A DNA stretch of 17,412 nt, from positions 1 to 17,412 of the forward strand of contig CAZBBB010000068.1 of assembly GCA_964490005.1 (NCBI GenBank), written 5' to 3'. Positions 1 to 7,506 of this stretch are shown piece by piece (the stretch's first letter is position 1; each line of letters opens with the position of its first letter). This DNA is from CAZBBB01 sp964490005. GTDB taxonomy: Bacteria > Planctomycetota > B15-G4. Made by a program: the position numbers and the translations under genes. The notes under the pieces were generated by a model, which had not been told where the DNA came from, ran no database searches, and was given only the letters and a program-made list of their open reading frames with translations.

Positions 1-2
1 AG

Positions 3-1163
<1,161 letters not shown>

Positions 1164-1169
1164 GCGCGT

Positions 1170-1186
1170 GCGCGGCCCGGCCGCGC
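1170..1186. terminator. GC-rich hairpin between convergent boxB and FG-GAP gene
   Basis: The 30-base gap between the two convergent stop codons holds the near-perfect palindrome GCGCGGCCCGGCCGCGC. Its 6-bp arms (1170-1175 and 1181-1186) flank a 5-base loop. No T-run follows on either strand, so it does not fit the classical intrinsic terminator. It could still slow or end transcription from both sides, but it could also be chance in such GC-rich DNA. Confidence 0.35.
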
Positions 1187-1193
1187 GGGGCGA

Positions 1194-3221
1194 TCAGTGC
1201 GGCGGCAGCAGCGGCCAGGCGGCGATGTCGTCGGCGTCGATGACGCCGTCGCCGGTGATGTCGCCGACGATCAGGCCGGGCGAGTTGGGGTAGGTCGCCT
1301 TGAACACGGCCGGGTCGGACGAGGCCAGCAGCAGCATGGTCTGGTCCGCCGCCGTGAGGTGCCCGTCGGCGTCCATGTCGCCCGCGTCGTTGATGGCCGA
1401 GCGCGTCACGGTGAGCACCGTGTTCATGGCCGGCTTCAGGACGGTCTGGTAGGCGCCGTCGCGCCAGCGCACGACGAGCCAGGTCGGGCCCTTGCCCTTG
1501 TTCGGCGCTCCCGCCGGGCCCGTGCCCAGCGCTCCGCCGAGCGGCGTGCCGGGCGAGGTCGCGCCGGCGGCGGCGGTCGGCGTCGCGCCGCTCGCTCCGC
1601 GCAGGCCCGAGCCGGTGCCGGTGGGCACGGCCTGCCCGAGGCCGAAGTGCAGGCGCGGGGGCTCCTGGCACAGGAAGCTCGAGCCGGTGAAGAGCTGGCG
1701 CATCTGCACGCGCCCGTTGCGGCTGACGTAGGCGCGCGCGCCGGTCACGTCGCGGCTGCCGTTGGCCTCGATCAGGTCGACCTGCATCCAGTCGTTGCTC
1801 GAGACGAGCGTGTTCTTGTAGACGCCGGTGCGCCCGATGGCGCGCGTCACGAACAGGTCGTTGTCCCCGTCGCCGTCGTAGTCGGCCGCGACCAGACCGC
1901 GCGCGTAGTCGCCGTTCGTGGTGCCGAACTTCGAGAACTCCGTCAGCGTCGACGTGACCGTCTGCCAGGCGATGTCCGAGCTGCTCTGCAGCGTCTGCGG
2001 ATAGAGGTTCATGTGGACGGGGTTGATGTAGGCCTTGGTCGTGTCGTGCTCGAAGCCCGTCACCGCCACGTGGTCGAGGTCGCCGTCGTTGTCGAGGTCG
2101 GTGAACTGCGTGCCCCAGCCGAACACGCTGTCGTAAAGCCCCGTCGCGACGCCGATGTCGACGAAGGCCAGCGAGGTCTTGAACGAATCGTTGCGGTAGA
2201 AGCGGTCCTTGAAGTCGACGTTGGTCGTGTGCAGGTCGAGATCGAGGTCGTTGTCGTAGTCGCCGAGCACCGTGCCCATCTCGTTGCGGAACTCCGGCGG
2301 ATCGCCGTTGAGGCCCACGGCCGTCGCGACGTTCGTGAACGTGCCGTTCTTGTTGTTGATGAACATCAGGTCGAGCGTGAAGTCCTGCGCGATGTGCAGG
2401 TCGGCCCAGCCGTCGCGATTGACGTCCCAGAGCTGCGGCTGCCAGGGATTGCCGCCGAACTCGCCCTGGATGCCCGAGTTGGGCGTGATGTCGGTGAAGA
2501 CGCGCGGCGTCCAGTTCGGGTCGGAAGGCGAGCCCGGGACGGGGTTGGGGTCGCTGCGGAACAGCCGCCACTGGTCGTGGCTCGAGGTCGAGCTGTTCCA
2601 GCTCACGAACAGGTCGGTCCAGCCGTCGTTGTTGACGTCGTCGGCGCAGATGCCGCTCACCCAGCCCCACATCGTCAGCTTGGGCGTCGGGCCGAAGGCG
2701 AAGCCCGCCGTCGACGTCACGTTCGAGAAGGCGTAGCCGCCGCCCGCGCCCTGGTTGCGCCACAGCCGGAAGGCGGGGCCCAGCGGCGTGGGCGCCTTGC
2801 CGAGATGCTGCACCGCGAAGATGTCGAGGTCGCCGTCCTTGTCGTAGTCGAGCAGCAGCGCCGCCGAGCCCGACGCGGTGATCTCGTCGACGCCCTTGGC
2901 GGGCGCGACGTCGCTGAACAGGCCGCCCCCGAGGTTCTGGTACAGCCGGTTCACGCGGTTCTGGCTGTTGGGGAGGAAGACGTCGAGCAGCCCGTCGTTG
3001 TTGTAGTCGGCGACGCTCACGCCGCCGGTGTCGGAGGAGGTCGAGGCGTCGGCATCCTGGTACTGGAAGAAGATGCCGCAGTGGTCGGGGGCCAGATTGT
3101 CGTCCGCGACGTCGACGAGCGAGAATGGCAGCGTGACGGCCTGCGCCGCGGCGGGGCCGGCCAGCGCGGCCAGCAGCACGGAAAGGGTGCACAGACCCGG
3201 AACACCAGAGATGCGACGCAT
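1194..3221 (-). CDS. Secreted FG-GAP/VCBS repeat protein with UnbV-ASPIC domain and dockerin-like C-terminus
   Basis: This 675-residue protein has a signal peptide (residues 1-26, ending PAAAQA), so it is exported. Calcium-binding FG-GAP/VCBS loops recur about seven times, for example DYNNDGLLD (72-80), DYDKDGDLD (125-133), DVNNDGWTD (195-203), DVNRDGWAD (266-274), DLDNDGDLD (375-383) and DYDGDGDND (447-455), and should fold as a beta-propeller. An UnbV/ASPIC domain follows (about 476-606, with DVTGARAYV, LHFGLG and VVRWRDG). It is split by a Gly/Ala/Pro/Thr-rich stretch at about 531-578. The last 60 residues carry two dockerin type I-like loops, DMDADGHLTAAD (615-626) and DITGDGVIDADD (654-665). 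I chose the ATG at 3221 because the signal peptide follows it and GGAG lies 8 bases upstream; a longer frame begins with non-signal sequence. The substrate or partner is unknown; cell-surface binding or adhesion is likely. Confidence 0.85.
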   Translation of the reverse strand: MRRISGVPGLCTLSVLLAALAGPAAAQAVTLPFSLVDVADDNLAPDHCGIFFQYQDADASTSSDTGGVSVADYNNDGLLDVFLPNSQNRVNRLYQNLGGGLFSDVAPAKGVDEITASGSAALLLDYDKDGDLDIFAVQHLGKAPTPLGPAFRLWRNQGAGGGYAFSNVTSTAGFAFGPTPKLTMWGWVSGICADDVNNDGWTDLFVSWNSSTSSHDQWRLFRSDPNPVPGSPSDPNWTPRVFTDITPNSGIQGEFGGNPWQPQLWDVNRDGWADLHIAQDFTLDLMFINNKNGTFTNVATAVGLNGDPPEFRNEMGTVLGDYDNDLDLDLHTTNVDFKDRFYRNDSFKTSLAFVDIGVATGLYDSVFGWGTQFTDLDNDGDLDHVAVTGFEHDTTKAYINPVHMNLYPQTLQSSSDIAWQTVTSTLTEFSKFGTTNGDYARGLVAADYDGDGDNDLFVTRAIGRTGVYKNTLVSSNDWMQVDLIEANGSRDVTGARAYVSRNGRVQMRQLFTGSSFLCQEPPRLHFGLGQAVPTGTGSGLRGASGATPTAAAGATSPGTPLGGALGTGPAGAPNKGKGPTWLVVRWRDGAYQTVLKPAMNTVLTVTRSAINDAGDMDADGHLTAADQTMLLLASSDPAVFKATYPNSPGLIVGDITGDGVIDADDIAAWPLLPPH

Positions 3222-3273
3222 CAGCTCGACTCCACGCGGACGACCGAACGGATCATCGTCCGGGCGGCCGCCA

Positions 3274-3301
3274 AGCATATGGCAATGCGCCGGATCGTCA
3301 A
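3274..3301 (-). promoter_or_regulatory. Candidate sigma-70-type promoter of the FG-GAP gene
   Basis: Read on the minus strand, TTGACG (3301-3296) is followed after 16 bases by TATGCT (3279-3274). The match to TTGACA is 5 of 6 and to TATAAT 4 of 6. Transcription would start near 3267 and give a leader of about 45 bases before the ATG at 3221. The patch is AT-richer than its surroundings. The prediction comes from inspection only. Confidence 0.5.
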
Positions 3302-3418
3302 TCCGAGCCTGCCGGGCCGGGGCGCTCGGCGAGGCGCACGCCGAACGGCGCACCTGGCCGGGGCCGCGGCCCGCCGCCGCCTGTCGTTCCCCGCACGACG
3401 CCGCCGGGGCCTGAGCGC

Positions 3419-3790
3419 ATGGTCCGCATGAGCGCGCGCGAGTTCGACTCCATCCTGCAGCGGGCGATCGCCTCGCTGCCCGAGGGGTTCCGGTCGCTGC
3501 TCGATGTCGTGCCGATCATCGTGGACCCGTGGCCCTCGGCGGACCTGGCCGCGAGCGTTGAGCACGCCGACGAGCTCATGGGTCTGTTCGTCGGCCCGCC
3601 CGTCGCCGAGTGGAGTTCCCCCGACGGCCCGCCCGAGACGGCCGTGATCTACATCTTCCAGAAGCCGCTCGAGGCCTCCTGCGAAAGCCGCGAGGAACTC
3701 GCCGAGCAGATCCGCATCACGCTCTTCCACGAACTGGGCCACTGCCTCGGTTTCGACGAGGACGGCCTCGACCGCATCGGCCTGGCCTGA
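3419..3790 (+). CDS. Small zincin-like metallopeptidase (PF06262/DUF1025 type)
   Basis: This protein of 123 residues matches the usual size of the minimal, single-domain zincin family (PF06262). The zinc motif HELGHCLGFDEDGLDRIGL (104-122) supplies His104, the catalytic Glu105 and His108. An acidic residue of the FDED loop (Asp113 or Glu114) is the likely third ligand. No signal peptide or membrane helix is visible, so it probably acts in the cytoplasm. Family members mostly have no known substrate. Two in-frame ATGs (3419 and 3428) are possible starts and neither has a clear Shine-Dalgarno sequence. The gene stands alone on the plus strand between two minus-strand units, and its stop is 19 bases from the stop of the convergent membrane-protein gene. 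Identity is secure at family level only. Confidence 0.85.
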   Translation: MVRMSAREFDSILQRAIASLPEGFRSLLDVVPIIVDPWPSADLAASVEHADELMGLFVGPPVAEWSSPDGPPETAVIYIFQKPLEASCESREELAEQIRITLFHELGHCLGFDEDGLDRIGLA

Positions 3791-3814
3791 GGTCGGAGGC
3801 GAGCGCGCCTCAGG
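3786..3814. terminator. Hairpin containing both convergent stop codons
   Basis: CCTGAGG (3786-3792) and CCTCAGG (3808-3814) are exact reverse complements around a 15-base loop. The left arm holds the TGA of the metallopeptidase (3788-3790). The right arm holds the reverse-strand TGA of the membrane-protein gene (3810-3812). The stem can form in transcripts from either side, so it may act as a bidirectional terminator or 3'-end stabiliser. There is no T-run. Confidence 0.4.
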
Positions 3815-4382
3815 GCCCGCTGCGCGGCAAGGCGTCGAACCCGCGGCCCGGGCGGCCGAACCACATCTCCCACAGCGGGATCGCGCACAGCAGCACGAAG
3901 CTGACGAACAGCGCGCAGCCCGAGGCGTACATGACCGCGCCGAGCAGCAGGCGATCCTCGATCACGAAGGGGGCCAGGAAGGTCGCGAGGAAGGAGACGA
4001 ACGCGACGACGTTGACCAGCCCCTTGAGCAGGTCGGGCAGGCGCGTGAGGTGCAGCAGGTGCCCGAGGATGAAGATCACGATCGGGATCGTGAACAGGTG
4101 CGGATGCGCGATGTCGACGAGCTGCCGGCGCGACATCGGCGGCTGCTGCGCGAAGCCGTCGGGCGTGCCGCCCAGCGGGTCGCCGAAGACGTCCTCGCCC
4201 GCGCCCTCGCTGCCGAGCAGGTACGTGCCCGCGCCCTGTGGCGACCACTCGGCGCGGTCGCCGTACTTGAGCGCCGCGACCCACAGCCCCGCGCCCACGC
4301 TCGCGATGTAGAGCGTGAGCAGCAGCTTCATCAGGGGATGGAAGCGCGAGAGGTGCAGCCGCTGTCGCGTGAGGTAGTGCAT
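3810..4382 (-). CDS. Four-helix inner-membrane protein with clustered histidines, third gene of the flavinylation operon
   Basis: I do not recognise this 190-residue protein by name. It has four likely membrane helices at about 17-38, 94-113, 121-143 and 146-172. A loop after helix 1 (about 40-90) is rich in Gly, Asp and Pro and is probably periplasmic. Helix 2 and its edges carry four histidines (His93, His95, His108, His111 in IAHPHLFTIPIVIFILGHLLHL). Such spacing could bind heme b or a metal or serve a quinone site; this is inference. The start at 4382 lies 12 bases after the stop of the FMN-binding/ApbE gene, so the two are almost certainly co-transcribed. Another possible start is Met18, but residues before it are plausible cytoplasmic sequence. 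The context suggests it passes electrons from the membrane to the flavoprotein. Confidence 0.75.
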   Translation of the reverse strand: MHYLTRQRLHLSRFHPLMKLLLTLYIASVGAGLWVAALKYGDRAEWSPQGAGTYLLGSEGAGEDVFGDPLGGTPDGFAQQPPMSRRQLVDIAHPHLFTIPIVIFILGHLLHLTRLPDLLKGLVNVVAFVSFLATFLAPFVIEDRLLLGAVMYASGCALFVSFVLLCAIPLWEMWFGRPGRGFDALPRSGP

Positions 4383-4394
4383 GCTCGACCCCGC

Positions 4395-5954
4395 TCAGGG
4401 GTCGGTCGGCCACGGTAGCGGCTGGGCGTCGCCCGTGGCGAGGAAGGCGCCGGAGGCCTCGTCGACGGCCGGCAACTGCGGGCCCGCCACGAGCAGCGCC
4501 GTCGAGAGGGCGTCGGCGCCCGCCGCCGTGGGATGGCGCGCCCACGCCAGGCGCGCCGCGGGGACGGGCAGCCCCTCGCGCGGATCGAGGACCGAGCCGC
4601 GCTCGACGTCGCCGTCGGCGAAGCCGGCGGCCGCGCCGCCGCTCACCGAGAGGGCGCCGTCGACCAGCAGGAGTTCGGCCAGCGTGCGCCCGCTGCCGTC
4701 GTGCACGATCGGCACGATCCAGCCCGGCTGCCCGGGCGGCGCACCCAGCGCGAGCATCGAGCTGCGGAAGGACAGCAGCGCCGCGGACACGCCGCCGTTC
4801 CGCAGCACCTCGGCGGCGCGGTCGAGGGCCCAGCCCTTGCCGCTCGCGCCCGGGTCGAGCCGCAGCCCCGCGACGCGCCGTCCCGCGCGTCGCCCGTCGG
4901 CATCGAGCTGCAGCAGCTCCCAGCCCGTGGCCGCGCGCGCGGCGGCGAGCGTCGTCGCGTCGGGGCGCGCGGGCGCGCCGCTGCGCAGCCGCCAGGCATC
5001 GACGAGCGCGCCGACCGTCGGATCGAAGGCGCCGTGCGTGGCCTCGACCCAGGTGCGGCACCCGACCAGGAAGCGCCCCAGCTCCTCGTCGATCGACGCG
5101 GGTTCGGCGCCGGCGGGCGCGGCGTTGAGTCGCGAGAGCGGCGTGTCGGGGCGCCAGTCGGACAGCACGTCGTCCCAGTGCTGCACGACGTCGAGCGCCG
5201 CCTGCACGGCGCGTTCGGCGGCCTCGGCTCCGCGCGCGCCGGGCCAGGCCTCGATGCGGCAGAGCGTGCCCATCACGGCGCGTTCGGCCACGATCGGCTC
5301 GCCGGGACGGGCTGCCGCGGCCGCGGCCCCGGTGCCGTCCGCCGCGACGGGCGTCGCCGTGGCGAGCAGCGCCCGTCGCGCCGCGTCGTCGCGGTCGAGC
5401 AGCACGACCTGCACCACCGCGAGCGCCTTGCGCACGCCGCGGCAGATGGCGTGCGCCGAGAGCGTGCTGCCCGCGATGTTGATGATGTCGCGGTTCACGC
5501 GCAGCGGGTCGGCCAGCGAGCGGCCCTCGTACTGCGCGAGGAAGCGCGGCGAGGCCACGTCGGCGCCGTGGCTCTCGCGGTAGATCATCACGGCCACGCG
5601 TCCGACCGTGCCGTCGGGCCGCACCTCGACGATGTGCGTGATCGGCTTGACCTTGCCGATCTCGGCCACGATCGCGGCGTAGCCGACGGGAGTGCCGCCG
5701 ACCTGCGCCGCGTAGAGGAAGAAGCCGCCCTCGTCGAGTCGCGCGTCCAGCAGGGCCTCGATGCGCGCCGTCTCGTCGGGCGCGAGGATGTGCCGCAGCT
5801 CGACGACGCGCTCGGCCCCGGGGAACACGTGCGCCAGCGCCTCGCCCTTCTGCAGGAAGACGCGCGTGCCCCCGTCCTGCGCGCCGGCCGGCAGGCCCAG
5901 CGCGAGGGCCAGCCCGCCGGCCGCGGCGAGTCGTGCGAGGCGGGGCGTGGCCAT
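4395..5954 (-). CDS. Exported fusion of FMN-binding domain and ApbE-type FAD:protein FMN transferase
   Basis: The protein has 519 residues. A signal peptide (1-25, ending PAGAQ) sends it across the inner membrane. Residues about 60-180 resemble the FMN-binding domain of NqrC, RnfG and NosR (PF04205). The motif IAGSTLSAHA places Thr164 as the likely site for phosphoester-linked FMN. Residues about 225-515 are an ApbE domain (PF02424), which moves FMN from FAD to such a threonine. Visible marks are VMGTLCRI (227-234), THGAFDPTVGAL (306-317), LDPGASGKGWALDRA (366-380), LDPREG (456-461) and GADALSTAL (479-487), with Asp481 and Thr485 spaced like the metal ligands of known ApbE proteins. The usual GGD-like glycine motif reads FRSSMLALG (396-404), a departure. 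The ATG at 5954 starts just before the signal peptide and 11 bases after the porin stop. Self-flavinylation is inferred from the fusion. Confidence 0.88.
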   Translation of the reverse strand: MATPRLARLAAAGGLALALGLPAGAQDGGTRVFLQKGEALAHVFPGAERVVELRHILAPDETARIEALLDARLDEGGFFLYAAQVGGTPVGYAAIVAEIGKVKPITHIVEVRPDGTVGRVAVMIYRESHGADVASPRFLAQYEGRSLADPLRVNRDIINIAGSTLSAHAICRGVRKALAVVQVVLLDRDDAARRALLATATPVAADGTGAAAAAARPGEPIVAERAVMGTLCRIEAWPGARGAEAAERAVQAALDVVQHWDDVLSDWRPDTPLSRLNAAPAGAEPASIDEELGRFLVGCRTWVEATHGAFDPTVGALVDAWRLRSGAPARPDATTLAAARAATGWELLQLDADGRRAGRRVAGLRLDPGASGKGWALDRAAEVLRNGGVSAALLSFRSSMLALGAPPGQPGWIVPIVHDGSGRTLAELLLVDGALSVSGGAAAGFADGDVERGSVLDPREGLPVPAARLAWARHPTAAGADALSTALLVAGPQLPAVDEASGAFLATGDAQPLPWPTDP

Positions 5955-5965
5955 CGGGCGCGCTC

Positions 5966-7387
5966 TCAGAAGTAGGTCGCGACCGAGAACACGACGGCGT
6001 TGTCGTCGTTGCTGCCGGCGGCCGAGCCCGAGTCGTCGTTGAGCTGCAGGTCGAGCTTGTAGACGGTGTCGTGCGCGTTGGGCCGGAAGTTCAGGCCGAA
6101 GGTCGTGCGCTGCATCGAATAGGTGTCGAGCTTCACGTCGTCGTAGCGCGTCACGAAGGTGAAGTGCGCGTCGCGGTCCACCAGGCCGTCGCGCCTCCAG
6201 CCCTCGAGGAAGTCGGGCTCGAAGTGCCAGTTGGCCTGCGCGTACCAGCCGTTCATGTCGCCCGCGACCGGACTCGAGCCGGGCACGACCGGCGTCTTGC
6301 CGTCGTTGGCGGCCTTGGCGAAGGCGTCGCGCTCGAGGTCGGCCCAGGCGGCCTCGCCCAGCAGCTCGAGCTGGTCGGGCAGCCAGTCGACGGCCTTGCC
6401 GTCGAGCGTCGCGTCGAGGGCGTAGATGTTCAGCGCGTTGTCGCCCTTCTCGTCGTAGGTGTCGAACAGGGCCGACACTCCGAACTGCATGCCGAGCGCC
6501 GGGTCCCAGGCGAAGCGTCCCGACCAGGCCAGCTTGTCGTTGATGTTCGAGAAGGGGTCGCCGATCGTGTCCTTGTGCGGCGCCGCGTCGCGCAGGCCCT
6601 TGGTGGGCGTGATCACGTTCTTGCCGGTCGCGTCGAGGCCGCGGAAGCCGTTCGTGACGGCGACCTGGTAGCTCATCGAGTCGTTGAGGTCGCCGAAGGC
6701 GCCGAGGCCCGCGTCGCGCAGCGTCGTCGGGATGATGTAGGTGTCGACGAGCGGGCGGAAGCTGAGGTCCTGCACGGGCGAGTCGTGCACCTCGTTGAGC
6801 TTGCCCACGGGCAGCAGCTGGATGCCGGCGCGCAGGTTGAACAGGTCGTCGATCAGGTAGTCGATCTGCGCGAACTCGACCTCGAGTTCGTGACCGTGCT
6901 CGTACTCGATCTCGGCCGACATCTTCACGCGGTCGGAGACGTCGCTGTAGAAGAAGGGCACGAAGCGGTGCTGGTCGAACTCCTTGCTCGACGAGCCGCT
7001 GCTGTCGCTGAACTCGAGGTCCATGTAGCCGCCGACGTAGGTGCGCTCGCCGAGGTTGCTCAGGAAGGGCTTGGTGTAGGTGTTGCCGAAGGTCGGCGAC
7101 TGGCCGCTGGCGTCGAAGTCGCGGGCCAGGCGCGGGATGTAGTACTCGTCGTCGGGGCCGGCGGGTGCGGCCTGGTCGAGGCGCGCGCGCAGCTCGGCCG
7201 TCTCGCGCGTGAGTTCCTCGATGCGCCGCGCCATCTCTTCGATCATGCGGCGCAGTTCGTCCTCGGCGTCCTGCAGCGCGGAGGCGGCGGGTGCGGCGAG
7301 GGCCAGCGCCAGCAGGGCGGCCGGCAGGCGCGCGACGAGGCGGCGGCGGGGAGCGGTCGGGGCGGAGGGACGGGGGGTCGGATGCAT
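5966..7387 (-). CDS. Outer-membrane porin with N-terminal coiled coil, first gene of the flavinylation operon
   Basis: This 473-residue protein begins with a basic stretch and a hydrophobic signal peptide (about 16-38). A heptad-like segment follows (about 39-73, DAEDELRRMIEEMARRIEEL and beyond), as in porins that anchor to peptidoglycan or trimerise. The rest alternates short amphipathic beta-strands rich in Tyr, Phe, Asp and Gly, and the chain ends in SVATYF, whose final Phe is the usual signal for beta-barrel assembly. Spacing and strand pattern recall phosphate-selective-type porins (OprO/OprP), but I cannot name the substrate. The ATG at 7387 has no strong ribosome site. The FMN-binding/ApbE gene starts 11 bases after the stop, so the porin probably serves that system, for example by admitting an electron acceptor to the periplasm. 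Confidence 0.82.
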   Translation of the reverse strand: MHPTPRPSAPTAPRRRLVARLPAALLALALAAPAASALQDAEDELRRMIEEMARRIEELTRETAELRARLDQAAPAGPDDEYYIPRLARDFDASGQSPTFGNTYTKPFLSNLGERTYVGGYMDLEFSDSSGSSSKEFDQHRFVPFFYSDVSDRVKMSAEIEYEHGHELEVEFAQIDYLIDDLFNLRAGIQLLPVGKLNEVHDSPVQDLSFRPLVDTYIIPTTLRDAGLGAFGDLNDSMSYQVAVTNGFRGLDATGKNVITPTKGLRDAAPHKDTIGDPFSNINDKLAWSGRFAWDPALGMQFGVSALFDTYDEKGDNALNIYALDATLDGKAVDWLPDQLELLGEAAWADLERDAFAKAANDGKTPVVPGSSPVAGDMNGWYAQANWHFEPDFLEGWRRDGLVDRDAHFTFVTRYDDVKLDTYSMQRTTFGLNFRPNAHDTVYKLDLQLNDDSGSAAGSNDDNAVVFSVATYF

Positions 7388-7405
7388 GGGGGATGTCGGC
7401 CTTTG

Positions 7406-7422
7406 TTGAGATCAAGACTCAA
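7406..7422. promoter_or_regulatory. Inverted repeat TTGAG-N7-CTCAA in the porin operon leader
   Basis: The plus strand reads TTGAGATCAAGACTCAA, with exact 5-bp arms (7406-7410 and 7418-7422). It lies 19 bases upstream of the porin ATG, in an AT-rich island within GC-rich DNA. It would sit just downstream of the candidate transcription start, where a repressor site is common. It is too short and too differently spaced to call an FNR box (TTGAT-N4-ATCAA). Confidence 0.35.
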
Positions 7423-7434
7423 GAACGGCCGGGA

Positions 7435-7463
7435 GTTGTAATGCGAACGGATCGCAAAAGCAA
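7435..7463 (-). promoter_or_regulatory. Candidate promoter of the porin-flavinylation operon with embedded palindrome
   Basis: On the minus strand, TTGCTT (7463-7458) and TACAAC (7440-7435) are separated by 17 bases. They match the -35 and -10 consensus at 3 and 4 of 6 positions. The start would be near 7428, about 40 bases before the ATG. The spacer contains the inverted repeat TGCGA-N5-TCGCA (7442-7456), the place where a repressor would block polymerase. The hexamers alone are weak; the AT-rich setting and the palindrome support the call. Confidence 0.4.
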
Positions 7464-7473
7464 GCGGGGGCCC

Positions 7474-7506
7474 GGACCGGGGCGAGGGCCGCGCCCGACG
7501 CGGTCC
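7474..7506 (-). terminator. Stem-loop directly after the Asp-box protein gene
   Basis: Right after the TGA at 7507-7509 (minus strand), GGACCG (7506-7501) can pair with CGGTCC (7479-7474). A nested stem GGGC/GCCC (7496-7493 with 7483-7480) lies inside. Downstream on the same strand is a short pyrimidine stretch, CTTGCTTTT, which is weak as a T-run. It may separate this transcript from the porin operon. Confidence 0.35.

Noticed and set aside
4395..7415. A single 1006-residue minus-strand reading frame covering both porin and flavin transferase regions
   Set aside because: Its first half is an Arg/Pro-rich out-of-frame reading of the porin gene. The real protein begins at the ATG at 5954 with a signal peptide.
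7406..7415. TTGAGATCAA as an FNR box
   Set aside because: The half-sites TTGA and TCAA are only two bases apart, whereas FNR/CRP-type sites need TTGAT-N4-ATCAA.
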